DNA of 22,685 nt, taken from CAZGRP01 sp964527995. Its GTDB lineage: Bacteria; Zhuqueibacterota; Zhuqueibacteria; Oceanimicrobiales; CAZGRP01. Made by a program: the position numbers and the translations under genes. The stretch spans positions 1-22,685 of the forward strand of contig CAZGRP010000062.1 in assembly GCA_964527995.1 (NCBI GenBank). The letters are read 5' to 3'. Below the pieces are notes generated by a model. That model saw only the letters and a list, made by a program, of their open reading frames with translations, ran no database searches and was not told the DNA's origin. Positions 7,662-15,464 of the stretch are shown here, one piece after another; the first letter of the stretch is position 1; each line of letters begins with the position of its first letter.

Positions 7662-8159
7662 TCAACTTTCCTCTTCCGGGCGCTTTGGGTCTGAGGCCGG
7701 CCGCGGTGAGGTGTTATTGATCATCACTCCCGCCAGTCGGACTCCCTGGGCGCCGGAGAAATTGGCGCCGCGGGCATCGAGGATTCCGGCCGTGCCAGCA
7801 TTCATGATCTGAGCTCCGGTGCTCTTGCCATCGGGCCCCGGCGAGTTGATCCACTCGGCCAACTCCCGCGCCAGGGCGGGATCCTCTTCGAGCTTTTGCC
7901 GCAGCACCTTCACCATTCTGGCCTGCAGATCCTCGGGGTCATCCCGGAACAGTTCCAGGGCCATCTTGTCCTTCTCGGAGCCAAACACGCCGGTCACTCG
8001 ATCCCAGATCTTCTGTGCCAGGCCGGCGGCATGCTGTGCGGCCGCGTCGCCCAGCTTGCCGGCGACACCTTCGGAGATCTTCTCGACCCCGAGCTTCACG
8101 TATGGCAGCAGAAAGGACGTCACCACCGTCGTGGCCAGAGCAGCAACTTCGATCGACAC
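7662..8159 (-). CDS. Small putative effector: helical Bell-like N-terminus with C-terminal amyloid-like motif
   Basis: 165 residues starting at a GTG (8157-8159), with a perfect AGGAGG at 8166-8171, 6 bp upstream. The N-terminus is hydrophobic (residues 2-21, SIEVAALATTVVTSFLLPYV), followed by an alanine-rich amphipathic helix region (22-58) and a charged helix pair with EEDPALARELAEWI (91-104). After a Pro/Gly hinge (107-115) comes a Gly/Ala/Asn-rich stretch ending in GANFSGAQGVRLAGVMINN (131-149), then a short polar tail. The overall plan, a helical possibly membrane-active domain plus a short beta motif also found in a neighbouring STAND NTPase, resembles Bell-domain/BASS effector proteins paired with bacterial NLRs. 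That functional reading is inference; no enzyme motif is present. It is the first gene of the five-gene cluster. Confidence 0.82.
   Translation of the reverse strand: MSIEVAALATTVVTSFLLPYVKLGVEKISEGVAGKLGDAAAQHAAGLAQKIWDRVTGVFGSEKDKMALELFRDDPEDLQARMVKVLRQKLEEDPALARELAEWINSPGPDGKSTGAQIMNAGTAGILDARGANFSGAQGVRLAGVMINNTSPRPASDPKRPEEES
7716..7769 (-). other. Shared beta-type motif at the C-terminus of the small protein
   Basis: Encodes residues 131-148, GANFSGAQGVRLAGVMIN, the partner copy of the segment at 6266-6319 in the STAND NTPase. Conserved positions are G-A-x-F-x-G-A-x-x-V-R-x-A-G-x-M-x-N. DNA identity between the two copies is visibly lower than protein-level similarity, so this is not a recent DNA repeat. 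Confidence 0.75.
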
Positions 8160-8165
8160 GGGGAT

Positions 8166-8171
8166 CCTCCT
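8166..8171 (-). promoter_or_regulatory. Shine-Dalgarno AGGAGG fixing a GTG start
   Basis: A perfect AGGAGG lies 6 bp before the GTG at 8159 of the small putative effector. No ATG start with a comparable site exists nearby in frame, so it decides the start. Confidence 0.8.
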
Positions 8172-8273
8172 GAATCGTGTGTGGTTTGAAGCGGGATGCG
8201 GGGTCGTGGCATGCGGTCAACGCTCTTGCAGCGCAGCCCCCGCCTGAAAATGCAGGCTTCTCCGCGGCCCCTG

Positions 8274-8295
8274 CTCACCCCTCGACCAGGGTGAG
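8274..8295. repeat. 7-bp inverted repeat (hairpin)
   Basis: CTCACCC (8274-8280) and GGGTGAG (8289-8295) are perfectly complementary around an 8-base loop. No T-run follows on either strand, so a classical intrinsic terminator is not supported. It could be an operator or a weak transcription end behind the oxidoreductase gene. Confidence 0.45.
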
Positions 8296-8318
8296 GCTCT
8301 GTGGGAAGGTCCGTGGCT

Positions 8319-8330
8319 GGATTCGAATCC
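8319..8330. repeat. 12-bp perfect palindrome GGATTCGAATCC
   Basis: The sequence equals its own reverse complement. It lies about 160 bp upstream of the five-gene cluster, a plausible operator position, but no matching regulator gene is in the window. It superficially resembles a tRNA T-arm, but the flanks do not pair as a T-stem. Confidence 0.35.
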
Positions 8331-8473
8331 CCTTTCCGATGGTTGGATTGAGGTCGCGATTTCGAAGGTGGTCGTCGATCTCGGAGACCAGGAAGGTCGC
8401 GGCGCAGCAGTTACGCCTGAGTGAGTATAGGGAATTCTGCTCCAAAAAGCAAGGAATATGGACGAGTTCGGCG

Positions 8474-10498
8474 TCAGGAAGCAGGCGCATCCGCAGCCTG
8501 CGTTTTTTCCACCTCCACCCGGGCATCGTTGAAGCAGGCACCGCCGCCGACCTCATTCAGCGTTGCTGGGCACAGGGCAGTCGCGGTGCGACCGTTTGCT
8601 GAGGCCTTGCGCCACGCCCCCTTCGGCATCGCCACCACTCCTTCTCGGACTCGGTCGCTTACGTGCACCCGGCAGATCACTTCTCCCAGGTGGTTGAAGA
8701 CGCGCACGGTGTCGCCCTCCTCGATGCCCCTTGTGGCAGCGTCGGCCGGATGCATGGTGACCGTGAGCTGCGGAAGATTGAACTCACCCAGCGTGCTGCT
8801 GATCATCTTCGAACTGCCCGGACTCACCAGAGCCAGAGGGTAGGCCTGGCTTGACACGGGTCGGTAGCGGAACGGCTGCCGGCCGAGGACCGCCGGTGCG
8901 AGGTGGATTTTGCCGTCGGCGGTTTGCGGGAAGACCGTGTGGAACTGCACCGGAGCCGCGCCGGGAAAGTCATAGAGGTGGCTCTCTCCGTTGCGAAAGA
9001 CCCGCACGTCGGCTGCCTTTCCGTTGAGGCGCAGAGCCCGCCCCACCCTGTCCAGACGCTCCTCGGGGTCCCAGAAGAAGGCTTCGTCCTTCCACCCCAT
9101 GGCCCGGCCGAGGGCCGCAAACACGTCCGCGTTCGACCTGGCCTCGCCGCAAACCGGAATGGCTGGCTGCACTCCGCCCACTACGTAGCTGCCGTAAGCC
9201 ACTTTGATGTCGGTGTCCTCGAGGAAAGTGACGGCCGGCAGCACGATGTCTGCGTAACGGGCCGTGTCGGTCATCACCTGGTCGAAGACCACGGTAAACA
9301 GGTCCTCGCGCGCCAACCCGCGCAACACGCGGTTCTGGTCGGGTACGGTCACCGCCGGGTTGCAGTTGTAGACGAAAAGTCCCTTGACGGGCGGGTCGAG
9401 GTCGCCGGCGAGTGCATCGCCGAGCCCGGTCATGTTGATGATGCGCGTATCCCAGGCCACTTCGCCGAAAAGGGCATCGCGGTCCAGCCTGGCAGCGCCG
9501 CTGTTGCTCATGGTGTAGCCACCGCCGCGCTCGCCGAATTTCCCCAGCAATGCCGGCATGGCCAGGATCGCCGCCAGGGCGTGGCCGCCGTTGCGGTTGC
9601 GCTCCAGCCCCCAGCCGCAGCGGATGACGGCAGGTGACGACTCGGCGTAACGCCCGGCAAGAGCCTGGATCTTCTCGGCCGGAACACGCGCTTCTTCGGC
9701 GGCGCGCTCGAGTGTCCAGGCCTCGGCCTGTTGCAGCAGGGGCTCGAGACCGTCGGCGTGGCGGCTCAAGAAATTGGCATCGAACAGGTCCTTCTGGTGC
9801 CAGAAGCGGATCATGGCCAGGGCCACCGGCAGATCGGCTCCGGGATAGACCGGCAGGTGCAGGTCCACCTCGCCGGCCGAGAAATTCCTCAGTGGATCGA
9901 TCACAGCGACGAAGGCTCCCCGGCGCCTGGCCTGGCGCAGGAAGGGCACCAGATGGATGTGGGAGACCTTGGGATTGGCGCCCCAAATGAGGATGAACTT
10001 TGCATGAACGTAATCCTCAAAAGCAACCCCCGGCATCTTGCCGTACATGGCAACGGCCACCTCGGTGGAGGGCGCTGCGCAGAGGGTCTTGGCCAGACGA
10101 GAGGCGCCGAGTCGGGCGAAGTAGAGGTCGTCCAGGAACCCATCGCTGAGCAAACCGTTGGAGCCGCCGTAATGGTAGGGCAGAATGGCTTCTCCGCCCC
10201 ATCGGCGGCGGATCTCCTGGAAGCGGCGGGTGATTTCGGCAATCGCTTCCTCCCACGAGATGCGCTCGAACTCCCCGGCGCTTTTGGCCCCGCTGCGGCG
10301 CATCGGGTGAAGCAGGCGATCTGGATGGTAGACCCTGCGGGCAAAGCGGGAGATCTTGGTGCAGATGAAGCCGCCTGTGGTCGGATGGTCGTGCGCGCCG
10401 CTGATTCGATGAATGCGATCGTTTTTCATCTCTACCTGCAGAGCGCAGGTGTCGGGGCAGTCCATCGGGCAGGTGGTGCGGATGGTACGATGGCTCAT
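8474..10498 (-). CDS. Molybdopterin-dependent oxidoreductase (DMSO reductase family), cytoplasmic
   Basis: 674 residues from the ATG at 10498, chosen because an AGGAG (10507-10511) precedes it by 8 bp; the longer reading from 10537 lacks a site. The N-terminus carries a 4Fe-4S motif with cysteines at 10, 14, 18 and 46 (CPMDCPDTC, then GGFICTK). A molybdopterin-binding core follows: a candidate Mo-ligand cysteine at 140 (KTLCAAPS) and VIDPLRN at 199-205 followed by PVYPGADLPVALA. The C-terminal dinucleotide-binding domain (about 560-665) includes HPADAATRGIEEGDTVRVFN and LNEVGGGACFNDARVE. There is no twin-arginine signal, and no electron-transfer or membrane subunit lies alongside, so it probably acts alone in the cytoplasm with a soluble donor. 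The substrate cannot be told from the sequence. Length and motif order are normal for the family. Confidence 0.93.
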   Translation of the reverse strand: MSHRTIRTTCPMDCPDTCALQVEMKNDRIHRISGAHDHPTTGGFICTKISRFARRVYHPDRLLHPMRRSGAKSAGEFERISWEEAIAEITRRFQEIRRRWGGEAILPYHYGGSNGLLSDGFLDDLYFARLGASRLAKTLCAAPSTEVAVAMYGKMPGVAFEDYVHAKFILIWGANPKVSHIHLVPFLRQARRRGAFVAVIDPLRNFSAGEVDLHLPVYPGADLPVALAMIRFWHQKDLFDANFLSRHADGLEPLLQQAEAWTLERAAEEARVPAEKIQALAGRYAESSPAVIRCGWGLERNRNGGHALAAILAMPALLGKFGERGGGYTMSNSGAARLDRDALFGEVAWDTRIINMTGLGDALAGDLDPPVKGLFVYNCNPAVTVPDQNRVLRGLAREDLFTVVFDQVMTDTARYADIVLPAVTFLEDTDIKVAYGSYVVGGVQPAIPVCGEARSNADVFAALGRAMGWKDEAFFWDPEERLDRVGRALRLNGKAADVRVFRNGESHLYDFPGAAPVQFHTVFPQTADGKIHLAPAVLGRQPFRYRPVSSQAYPLALVSPGSSKMISSTLGEFNLPQLTVTMHPADAATRGIEEGDTVRVFNHLGEVICRVHVSDRVREGVVAMPKGAWRKASANGRTATALCPATLNEVGGGACFNDARVEVEKTQAADAPAS

Positions 10499-10506
10499 TT
10501 CGTGAA

Positions 10507-10511
10507 CTCCT
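10507..10511 (-). promoter_or_regulatory. Ribosome binding site AGGAG of the molybdopterin oxidoreductase
   Basis: AGGAG lies 8 bp upstream of the ATG at 10498 and supports this start over the ATG 13 codons earlier at 10537. Confidence 0.7.
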
Positions 10512-10536
10512 GGTGCGTCGCTGGGCTTGAGACGCA

Positions 10537-10565
10537 AATGTACGCAAGTAATGGGCGAAACTCAA
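10537..10565 (-). promoter_or_regulatory. Candidate sigma70 promoter for the molybdopterin oxidoreductase
   Basis: On the minus strand, TTGAGT (10560-10565) and TACATT (10537-10542) are separated by exactly 17 bp, each matching 4 of 6 consensus bases. Transcription would begin near 10530, giving a leader of about 30 bases that contains the AGGAG site. The -35 touches one arm of the inverted repeat at 10553-10605. Confidence 0.4.
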
Positions 10566-10605
10566 GTGTGGTGTGGGAATTGGCAATCGGAAACCCGTTT
10601 CGCCC
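10553..10605. repeat. 9-bp inverted repeat GGGCGAAAC / GTTTCGCCC in the divergent promoter region
   Basis: GGGCGAAAC (10553-10561) and GTTTCGCCC (10597-10605) are perfect reverse complements with 35 bp between them. The left arm overlaps the candidate -35 of the oxidoreductase promoter. Position and symmetry suit a regulator binding two half-sites, but no regulator gene is present in the window. Confidence 0.4.
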
Positions 10606-10825
10606 AAAGAATGCTGTTCAGACTCACACGAGGGACGCGAATGTCTGCACGCGCTTTCTGCGTTCGATGACGTCGCCTTCCGAGACGAGAGGCTGTGGGT
10701 GATGCTGAAGGCGTCAGCGCCGGGGAAGGCTATTATGAAGGTGCAACCTTTGAGGGGTCGCCCCGTCTAATTAAAGCGCATGTTGATGTCTGACCAGATT
10801 CAAACCACTGAATGGGAGTCCAGCT

Positions 10826-11878
10826 ATGGTCCGTATCTCCAAGAATCTCATTCTCGCCGCTGTCCTCCTTTTTGCAGGCAGTCAAATTGGATGCGGAACG
10901 GATTCGCAGTCGAAGCCGCGCGATGAGAACACGGCAACACCTCTCCCTGTAGAAGTAGCATCTGTCGAGACCGGTTCAATCACGGCTTTTTTCTCGGGAA
11001 CGGCGACATTGGAGCCCGAGGATGAGGCCGAGGTTGTTGCCAAGGTTCAGGGCGTCGTGAAAGAGATTCTGGTCGAAGAAGGGGATCAGGTGCGGGCCGG
11101 TCAAGTCATGGCCAGGCTGGACGACGAGCGCCCGAGCGTCAAGCTGGCACAGGCCGCTGCCAATCTGGGCAAGGTCGAGAGCCAGTACAATCGGGACAAA
11201 GAGCTGTTCGCAAAAAAGCTCATCAGCGCCGAGGATTTTCAGCGAGCCAAGTTCGAGTATGAGTCTCAAAAGGCGGCGTACGGGCTTGCCAGGCTGGAGC
11301 TCGCCTATACATCGATCCGGGCTCCCATCAGCGGAATCGTGGCCGAGCGCAAGATCAAGGTCGGGAACATGGTGCTGGCCAACCAGACGACCTTTCGCAT
11401 CACCGATTTCGATCCGCTGCTTGCCATTCTCTACATACCTGAGCACGAAATGAGCAAACTGCGCGCCGGCCAACCCGCGAGTCTGACTGTGGATGCCCTC
11501 CCTGGCGTGCCGTTCCACGGCCGCGTCGACAGGATCAGCCCCGTGGTCGATCCGACCACGGGCACGTTCAAGGTGACGGTGGTGGTGCGTGATCCAACGC
11601 GGCGCCTCAAACCGGGGATGTTCGCACGCATCCGCATCGTCTACAACGTTCACGAGAACACCTTGCTGATCCCCAGGGAAGCGATCCTGGCCGAGGATGC
11701 TGAGTCGGCCGTCTTTGTGGTTCGCAAGAAAGTGGCTTACCGCACGCTGGTACAGACCGGCTACGCCGACTCCGTTCGGGTGGAAGTGCTTTCCGGCTTG
11801 ACCCCCGGCGATACGGTGGTGGTGACGGGACAGGGAAGCCTGAAGGATAGCTCGAGAGTCGAGCTGATCTCAAGATAG
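10826..11878 (+). CDS. RND efflux periplasmic adaptor (membrane fusion protein)
   Basis: 350 residues. An N-terminal hydrophobic segment (residues 8-19) ends at IGC with Cys23, suggesting a lipoprotein anchor; glutamine at position -3 makes the lipobox non-ideal. The lipoyl half-motif VVAKVQGVVKEILVEEGDQV (about 68-87) is followed by an alpha-hairpin (about 105-165, with LISAEDFQRAKFEYESQKAA) and the second lipoyl half IRAPISGIVAERKIKVGNMV. Then come a beta-barrel (FRITDFDPLLAILYIPE) and the membrane-proximal domain (LLIPREAIL, GLTPGDTVVVTG). This is the AcrA/MexA/CusB plan, linking an inner-membrane RND pump to an outer-membrane channel. Two RND permease genes follow on the same strand, so it most likely serves one or both. 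No outer-membrane factor gene is in the window. Substrates are unknown. Confidence 0.93.
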   Translation: MVRISKNLILAAVLLFAGSQIGCGTDSQSKPRDENTATPLPVEVASVETGSITAFFSGTATLEPEDEAEVVAKVQGVVKEILVEEGDQVRAGQVMARLDDERPSVKLAQAAANLGKVESQYNRDKELFAKKLISAEDFQRAKFEYESQKAAYGLARLELAYTSIRAPISGIVAERKIKVGNMVLANQTTFRITDFDPLLAILYIPEHEMSKLRAGQPASLTVDALPGVPFHGRVDRISPVVDPTTGTFKVTVVVRDPTRRLKPGMFARIRIVYNVHENTLLIPREAILAEDAESAVFVVRKKVAYRTLVQTGYADSVRVEVLSGLTPGDTVVVTGQGSLKDSSRVELISR

Positions 11879-11895
11879 GGGGCTTGTTGGCAGTT

Positions 11896-12026
11896 TGTGG
11901 TTCTTTGTTCGTTGTTATTTGCTGGTGATCCCTTGTTCGTGGTTCGCAAGGTGCCGGACACGCATCGAACATGACGGACCATGCACCACGAATCATTCAT
12001 TCGGCCCGGGGGAACAAAGAACCACA
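11896..12026. repeat. 131-bp nested inverted-repeat element with 7-bp periodic arm
   Basis: TGTGGTTCTTTGTTC (11896-11910) is the exact reverse complement of GAACAAAGAACCACA (12012-12026). Inside it, TTCGTGGT (11936-11943) pairs with ACCACGAA (11985-11992), and GTTCG (11942-11946) with CGAAC (11976-11980). The left arm reads as degenerate heptamers (TTGTGGT, TCTTTGT, TCGTTGT, and later TCGTGGT). It fills most of the gap between the adaptor and first RND gene and contains no plausible gene. It could form a long hairpin in RNA or a cruciform in DNA, or be a miniature mobile or REP-like element. Confidence 0.6.
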
Positions 12027-12070
12027 TATGGAGCGAGGTACGCGATACACTGAACACCGGAGAACAACGC

Positions 12071-12102
12071 ACCAAAGACCGCTGACCCTTGACCGCAGAC
12101 CC
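12071..12102 (+). repeat. Heptameric GACC-type tandem repeat just upstream of the first RND gene
   Basis: GACC occurs at 12077, 12084, 12091 and 12098, exactly 7 bp apart, with variable three-base spacers (GCT, CTT, GCA); an ACC at 12071 continues the period. It ends 11 bp before the ATG at 12114, where a Shine-Dalgarno site would be expected and none is seen. A similar period-7 tract precedes the second RND gene. Confidence 0.6.
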
Positions 12103-12113
12103 ATCATAACCCC

Positions 12114-15100
12114 ATGAAACTCATTGAGATTTCCACCCGGCGGCGGGTGACGGTTGCCATGTTCACGCTCGCCGTCCTGCTTTTCGGATTTGTTTCCTTC
12201 TACCGGCTGAAGATCAACCTCCTTCCCAATCTTAGCTACCCGACCTTGACTGTTCGCACAGAGTATGCGGGTGCGGCGCCGGTGGAAATCGAGAATCTGA
12301 TCACCAAGCCTATCGAAGAGGCGCTTGGTGTGGTCAAGAACGTCCGGCGTGTGAGCTCGATCTCGCGCTCGGGGCGGTCGGACGTCCTTCTCGATTTTGC
12401 CTGGGGCACCGACATGGACAAGGCCAGTCTCGACGTACGCGAGAAGCTCGATGCTGTCGAACTTCCTCTGGACGTCAAGCGGCCGGTGTTGTTGCGCTTC
12501 GACCCGTCCCTCGATCCCATCATGCGTTTCGGGCTCTACCGGCGATCGCCGTCGGGGAAGACCGCACAGGTGCGTGCGGTTTCGGCAGGCGTGCGCCTGG
12601 CCGGACTGGATGCGGTCGATGATGGTGGCTTCGATGAGGAGCAACTGAAACGTCTCCGGCGTTTTGCGGACGAGCAGCTCAAGAAGGATCTGGAGTCCGC
12701 ATTTGGGGTTGCCGCGGTCAAGGTGAGTGGTGGTCTGGAAGATGAGGTCCAGGTCTCGGTCGACGCGGCGAAACTGGCCCAACTCGGAATCCCGATCGAG
12801 GAGGTGGCCCGCCAGCTCGGGGCAGAAAACATCAACCTCGCCGGCGGCCGTCTCGAGCAGGGCACCCAGCAATATCTCGTGCGCACGCTCAACCAGTTTC
12901 GCTCGGTGCCGGAGATTGGTGACGTCGTCGTCGCCAGCCGAGGCGGCACGCCCGTGTACCTGCGGGACGTAGCCACGGTGCGCCATGGCTTCAAAGAACG
13001 CCAGGCCATCACCCGCATCAACGGCAGGGAGGCGGTCGAGATCGCCATCTACAAGGAGGGCGATGCCAACACCGTGGCGGTGGCGCGCGCCGTGGAGAAA
13101 CGCCTGAAGGCGGTGCGCCGGCTCCTCCCGCCTGACCTCGAGCTAACAAAGATCTACGATCAGTCGACCTTCATCACCCAATCCGTGAACGAAGTGATCA
13201 ACGCCGGGATCGTGGGAGGTATACTGGCCATCCTGGTTCTCTATTTCTTCCTGCGCGATCTGTGGGCGACGATCATCATCTCGCTGTCGATCCCGGTTTC
13301 AGTCATCGCCACCTTCAACCTGATGTACGGCACCAACCTGACGCTGAATATCATGTCGCTGGGTGGGATCGCCCTGGGGATCGGCATGCTTCTGGATAAC
13401 TCGATTGTCGTTCTCGAGAACATCGCCCGGCACCGGGAGAGCGGCAAGAACGTGCTGTCGGCGGCGCGCGACGGGGCCAGCGAAGTGGGCATGGCCGTCA
13501 CGGCGTCTACGCTGACCACAGTGGCCGTGTTTCTGCCTCTGGTGTTCGTGAAGGGCATCGCCGGGCAACTCTTCCGGGACCAGGCGCTGACGGTGACCTT
13601 TTCGCTCCTGGCCTCGCTGGTGGTTGCTTTGACCCTGATTCCAATGCTGGCGTCGATAGGTCGCCGGGATCATGCCAGCGCGCCGGCGGCACCCTCCCCA
13701 GGGTCTTCACCGGGCGAAGATAGTCGCCGGCGGCATGTCAGAGCGTTCGTCTTCACCAGCGCTCCCGTCTTTGTAGTCCGGGCGATACTTCGTGCCAGCC
13801 GCCGGATTGGTCGCTTCTTTCTTTTCCTGCTCAGGCCATTTCTTGGTGCCTTCCAGTGGGGATACGGGTGGCTCGACGACGCCTATCCGCGAGCTCTTCG
13901 TTGGGCGCTGGCTCACCGCGGCACCGTTCTCGGCACCGCTTTCGGCCTGTTCGTGGCCAGCCTGATTCTGGGCATGCGTCTGGGTGTGGAACTGATCCCA
14001 CAGCTTTCTCAAGGCGAGTTTCGTGTCGAATTCCGCCTGCCGCCGGGCACACCCCTCGAGCGCACGGACGCAATGATCGCAGCCGTTCAAAGAGCGGCAG
14101 CGAGACTCGACAACATTGCCACCACTTTTTCTGTTGCCGGCACCGGAAATCGTCTCGACGCCAATCCCGAGGAAGGTGGCGAGAACTGGGGCGAGCTGCT
14201 GGTCGTCATGCGACGCGGCAGCCGCCGCGCCGACGAAGATGCGGCGATGGCAAAGTTGAGAGATGTGGTGACGGGCCTTCCAGATACCCGCATCAAGTTT
14301 TCGCGGCCGACTTTGTTCACTTTCAAGACGCCGGTCGAGATCGAAGTGGCCGGATTCGACCTGCGGCGGTTGAAATCGGTCAGTGCCGAGGTGGCCCGCC
14401 GCCTTCAGGCGTCGCCGCGGTTCGCGGATGTCAAGTCGACCATGGAGAGCGGGCATCCGGAAATCCGGATCTACTTCGACCGCGAGCGCGCCGCGTCCCT
14501 GGGTCTGCCCGTCTACCAGATCGCCGACCGCGTAGTCGATCAGATTCGCGGCCAGGTGGCGACCCGCTACTCGTGGCACGACCGCAAGATCGACGTGCTC
14601 GTCCGGGCCCGCGAACAGGATCGCAGCACGCTGGAGCGCATTCGCCGGTTGATCATCAATCCGGAAGGGAACAGACCGGTTCCGCTCGAGGCGGTGGCCA
14701 GAATTGTCGTCGACACGGGGCCGGGCGAAATCCGCCGTGTCGGGCAGCAACGCGTCGCCCTGGTGACGGCCAACCTCAGGTATGGCGACCTCGGCGCGGC
14801 AGCCGAGGAGATCGCCGGCATCCTGCGCCAAATCCCCGTACCGAGCGGCATGGCCGTACGGCTCGCCGGTCAGAACGAAGAGATGGCCGTGTCGTTCCGA
14901 TCGCTGCGCTTTGCCCTGCTGCTGGCGATCTTTCTTGTCTATCTCGTCATGGCATCGCAGTTCGAGTCACTGCTGCACCCCTTTGTGATCCTGTTCACGA
15001 TTCCCCTGGCGCTTATTGGTGCGGTGCTCGGCCTCTGGCTGACGGGTTCGACCATCAGCGTGGTAGTTTTCATTGGTGTGATTTTGCTTGCCGGCATCGT

Positions 15101-15343
15101 CGTCAACAACGCCATTGTCCTCATCGACCTGATCAACCAGTTGCGCGCCCGAGGCATGGCCAAGATGGAGGCCATCATCGAAGGCGGTCGTTCGCGGCTG
15201 CGGCCGATTCTGATGACGACGGTCACCACGGCGCTCGGCCTGCTGCCGCTTGCCCTGGGCTTTGGAGAGGGCGCGGAGGTGCGCGCCCCCATGGCCATCA
15301 CGGTGATCGGCGGACTGACGGTGTCAACCCTCCTGACCCTGGT
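12114..15343 (+). CDS. RND-family efflux permease, 3' end lost in assembly gap
   Basis: 1076 residues are readable before the N run; the C-terminal part of the last transmembrane helix and the tail are missing. It opens with the family's STRRRVTVAMFTLAVLLFGF first helix and then YPTLTVRTEYAGAAPVEIEN. Transmembrane helices 2-6 include GIVGGILAILVLYFFLR, and helix 4 carries GIALGIGMLLDNSIVVLENI with D428-N429 in place of the Asp pair of AcrB. A second half repeats the plan (LLLAIFLVYLVMASQFESLL, then GIVVNNAIVLIDLINQLRAR). A long linker of about 90 residues rich in Pro, Ser and Arg lies between the halves (about 520-600). The protein would be an inner-membrane proton-driven exporter partnering the upstream adaptor. 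It has no clear Shine-Dalgarno site; a GACC heptamer tract directly precedes the ATG. Substrate class is not evident. Confidence 0.93.
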
Positions 15344-15443
15344 NNNNNNNNNNNNNNNNNNNNNNNNNNNNNNNNNNNNNNNNNNNNNNNNNNNNNNNNN
15401 NNNNNNNNNNNNNNNNNNNNNNNNNNNNNNNNNNNNNNNNNNN
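15344..15443. other. Assembly gap (100 N)
   Basis: Exactly 100 undetermined bases, a conventional scaffold gap size, so the true length may differ. It hides the end of the first RND gene and the intergenic region before the second. The bases that resume at 15444 belong to a period-7 repeat, so repeat content may have caused the break. Confidence 0.95.
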
Positions 15444-15464
15444 ACTGACCATTAACCAAAACCC
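15444..15464 (+). repeat. Period-7 repeat tract abutting the start of the second RND gene
   Basis: GACC (15447), AACC (15454) and ACCC (15461) are spaced 7 bp apart and run directly into the ATG at 15465. The layout is like the tract at 12071-12102, and again no Shine-Dalgarno site is visible. The tract probably extends left into the assembly gap. Confidence 0.5.

Larger units (their letters stand above)
8160..8473. other. Gene-poor 314-bp region upstream of the five-gene cluster
   Basis: This separates the molybdopterin oxidoreductase stop (8474) from the small-protein GTG (8159), both on the minus strand. It holds a 7-bp stem hairpin (8274-8295) and a perfect 12-bp palindrome (8319-8330). 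A TTGACC on the minus strand at 8215-8220 has no good -10 at the right spacing. A 71-codon minus-strand frame (8275-8490) crosses it but lacks convincing coding character. If the cluster has its own promoter, it should be here; I cannot point to it. Confidence 0.5.
10499..10825. other. Divergent intergenic region between oxidoreductase and adaptor gene
   Basis: This 327-bp region lies between the minus-strand oxidoreductase and the plus-strand efflux adaptor. Besides the promoter and inverted repeat listed separately, it holds a TATTAT at 10731-10736 with no matching -35, and a small GGGG-TCG-CCCC hairpin at 10754-10764. The GGGAG at 10814-10818 is the ribosome site of the adaptor, 7 bp from its ATG. 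Short frames inside have no recognisable product. Confidence 0.5.

Noticed and set aside
8319..8330. TTCGAAT core resembling a tRNA T-loop
   Set aside because: Bases on either side do not form a five-pair T-stem on either strand, and no acceptor, D or anticodon arm can be placed nearby.
8275..8490. 71-codon minus-strand frame after the oxidoreductase gene
   Set aside because: It has no ribosome site, no recognisable product and weak codon bias at its beginning, and it overlaps the oxidoreductase 3' end. Its only support is a hairpin overlapping its stop, so I left it as intergenic.
8474..10498. Formate dehydrogenase assignment
   Set aside because: The candidate Mo ligand is a normal cysteine in KTLCAAPS, there is no selenocysteine-type context and no partner subunits, so only the broader DMSO-reductase family is supported.
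10731..10736. TATTAT as the -10 of a promoter for the efflux adaptor
   Set aside because: The bases 16-18 bp upstream (around 10708-10715) do not resemble a -35 element.
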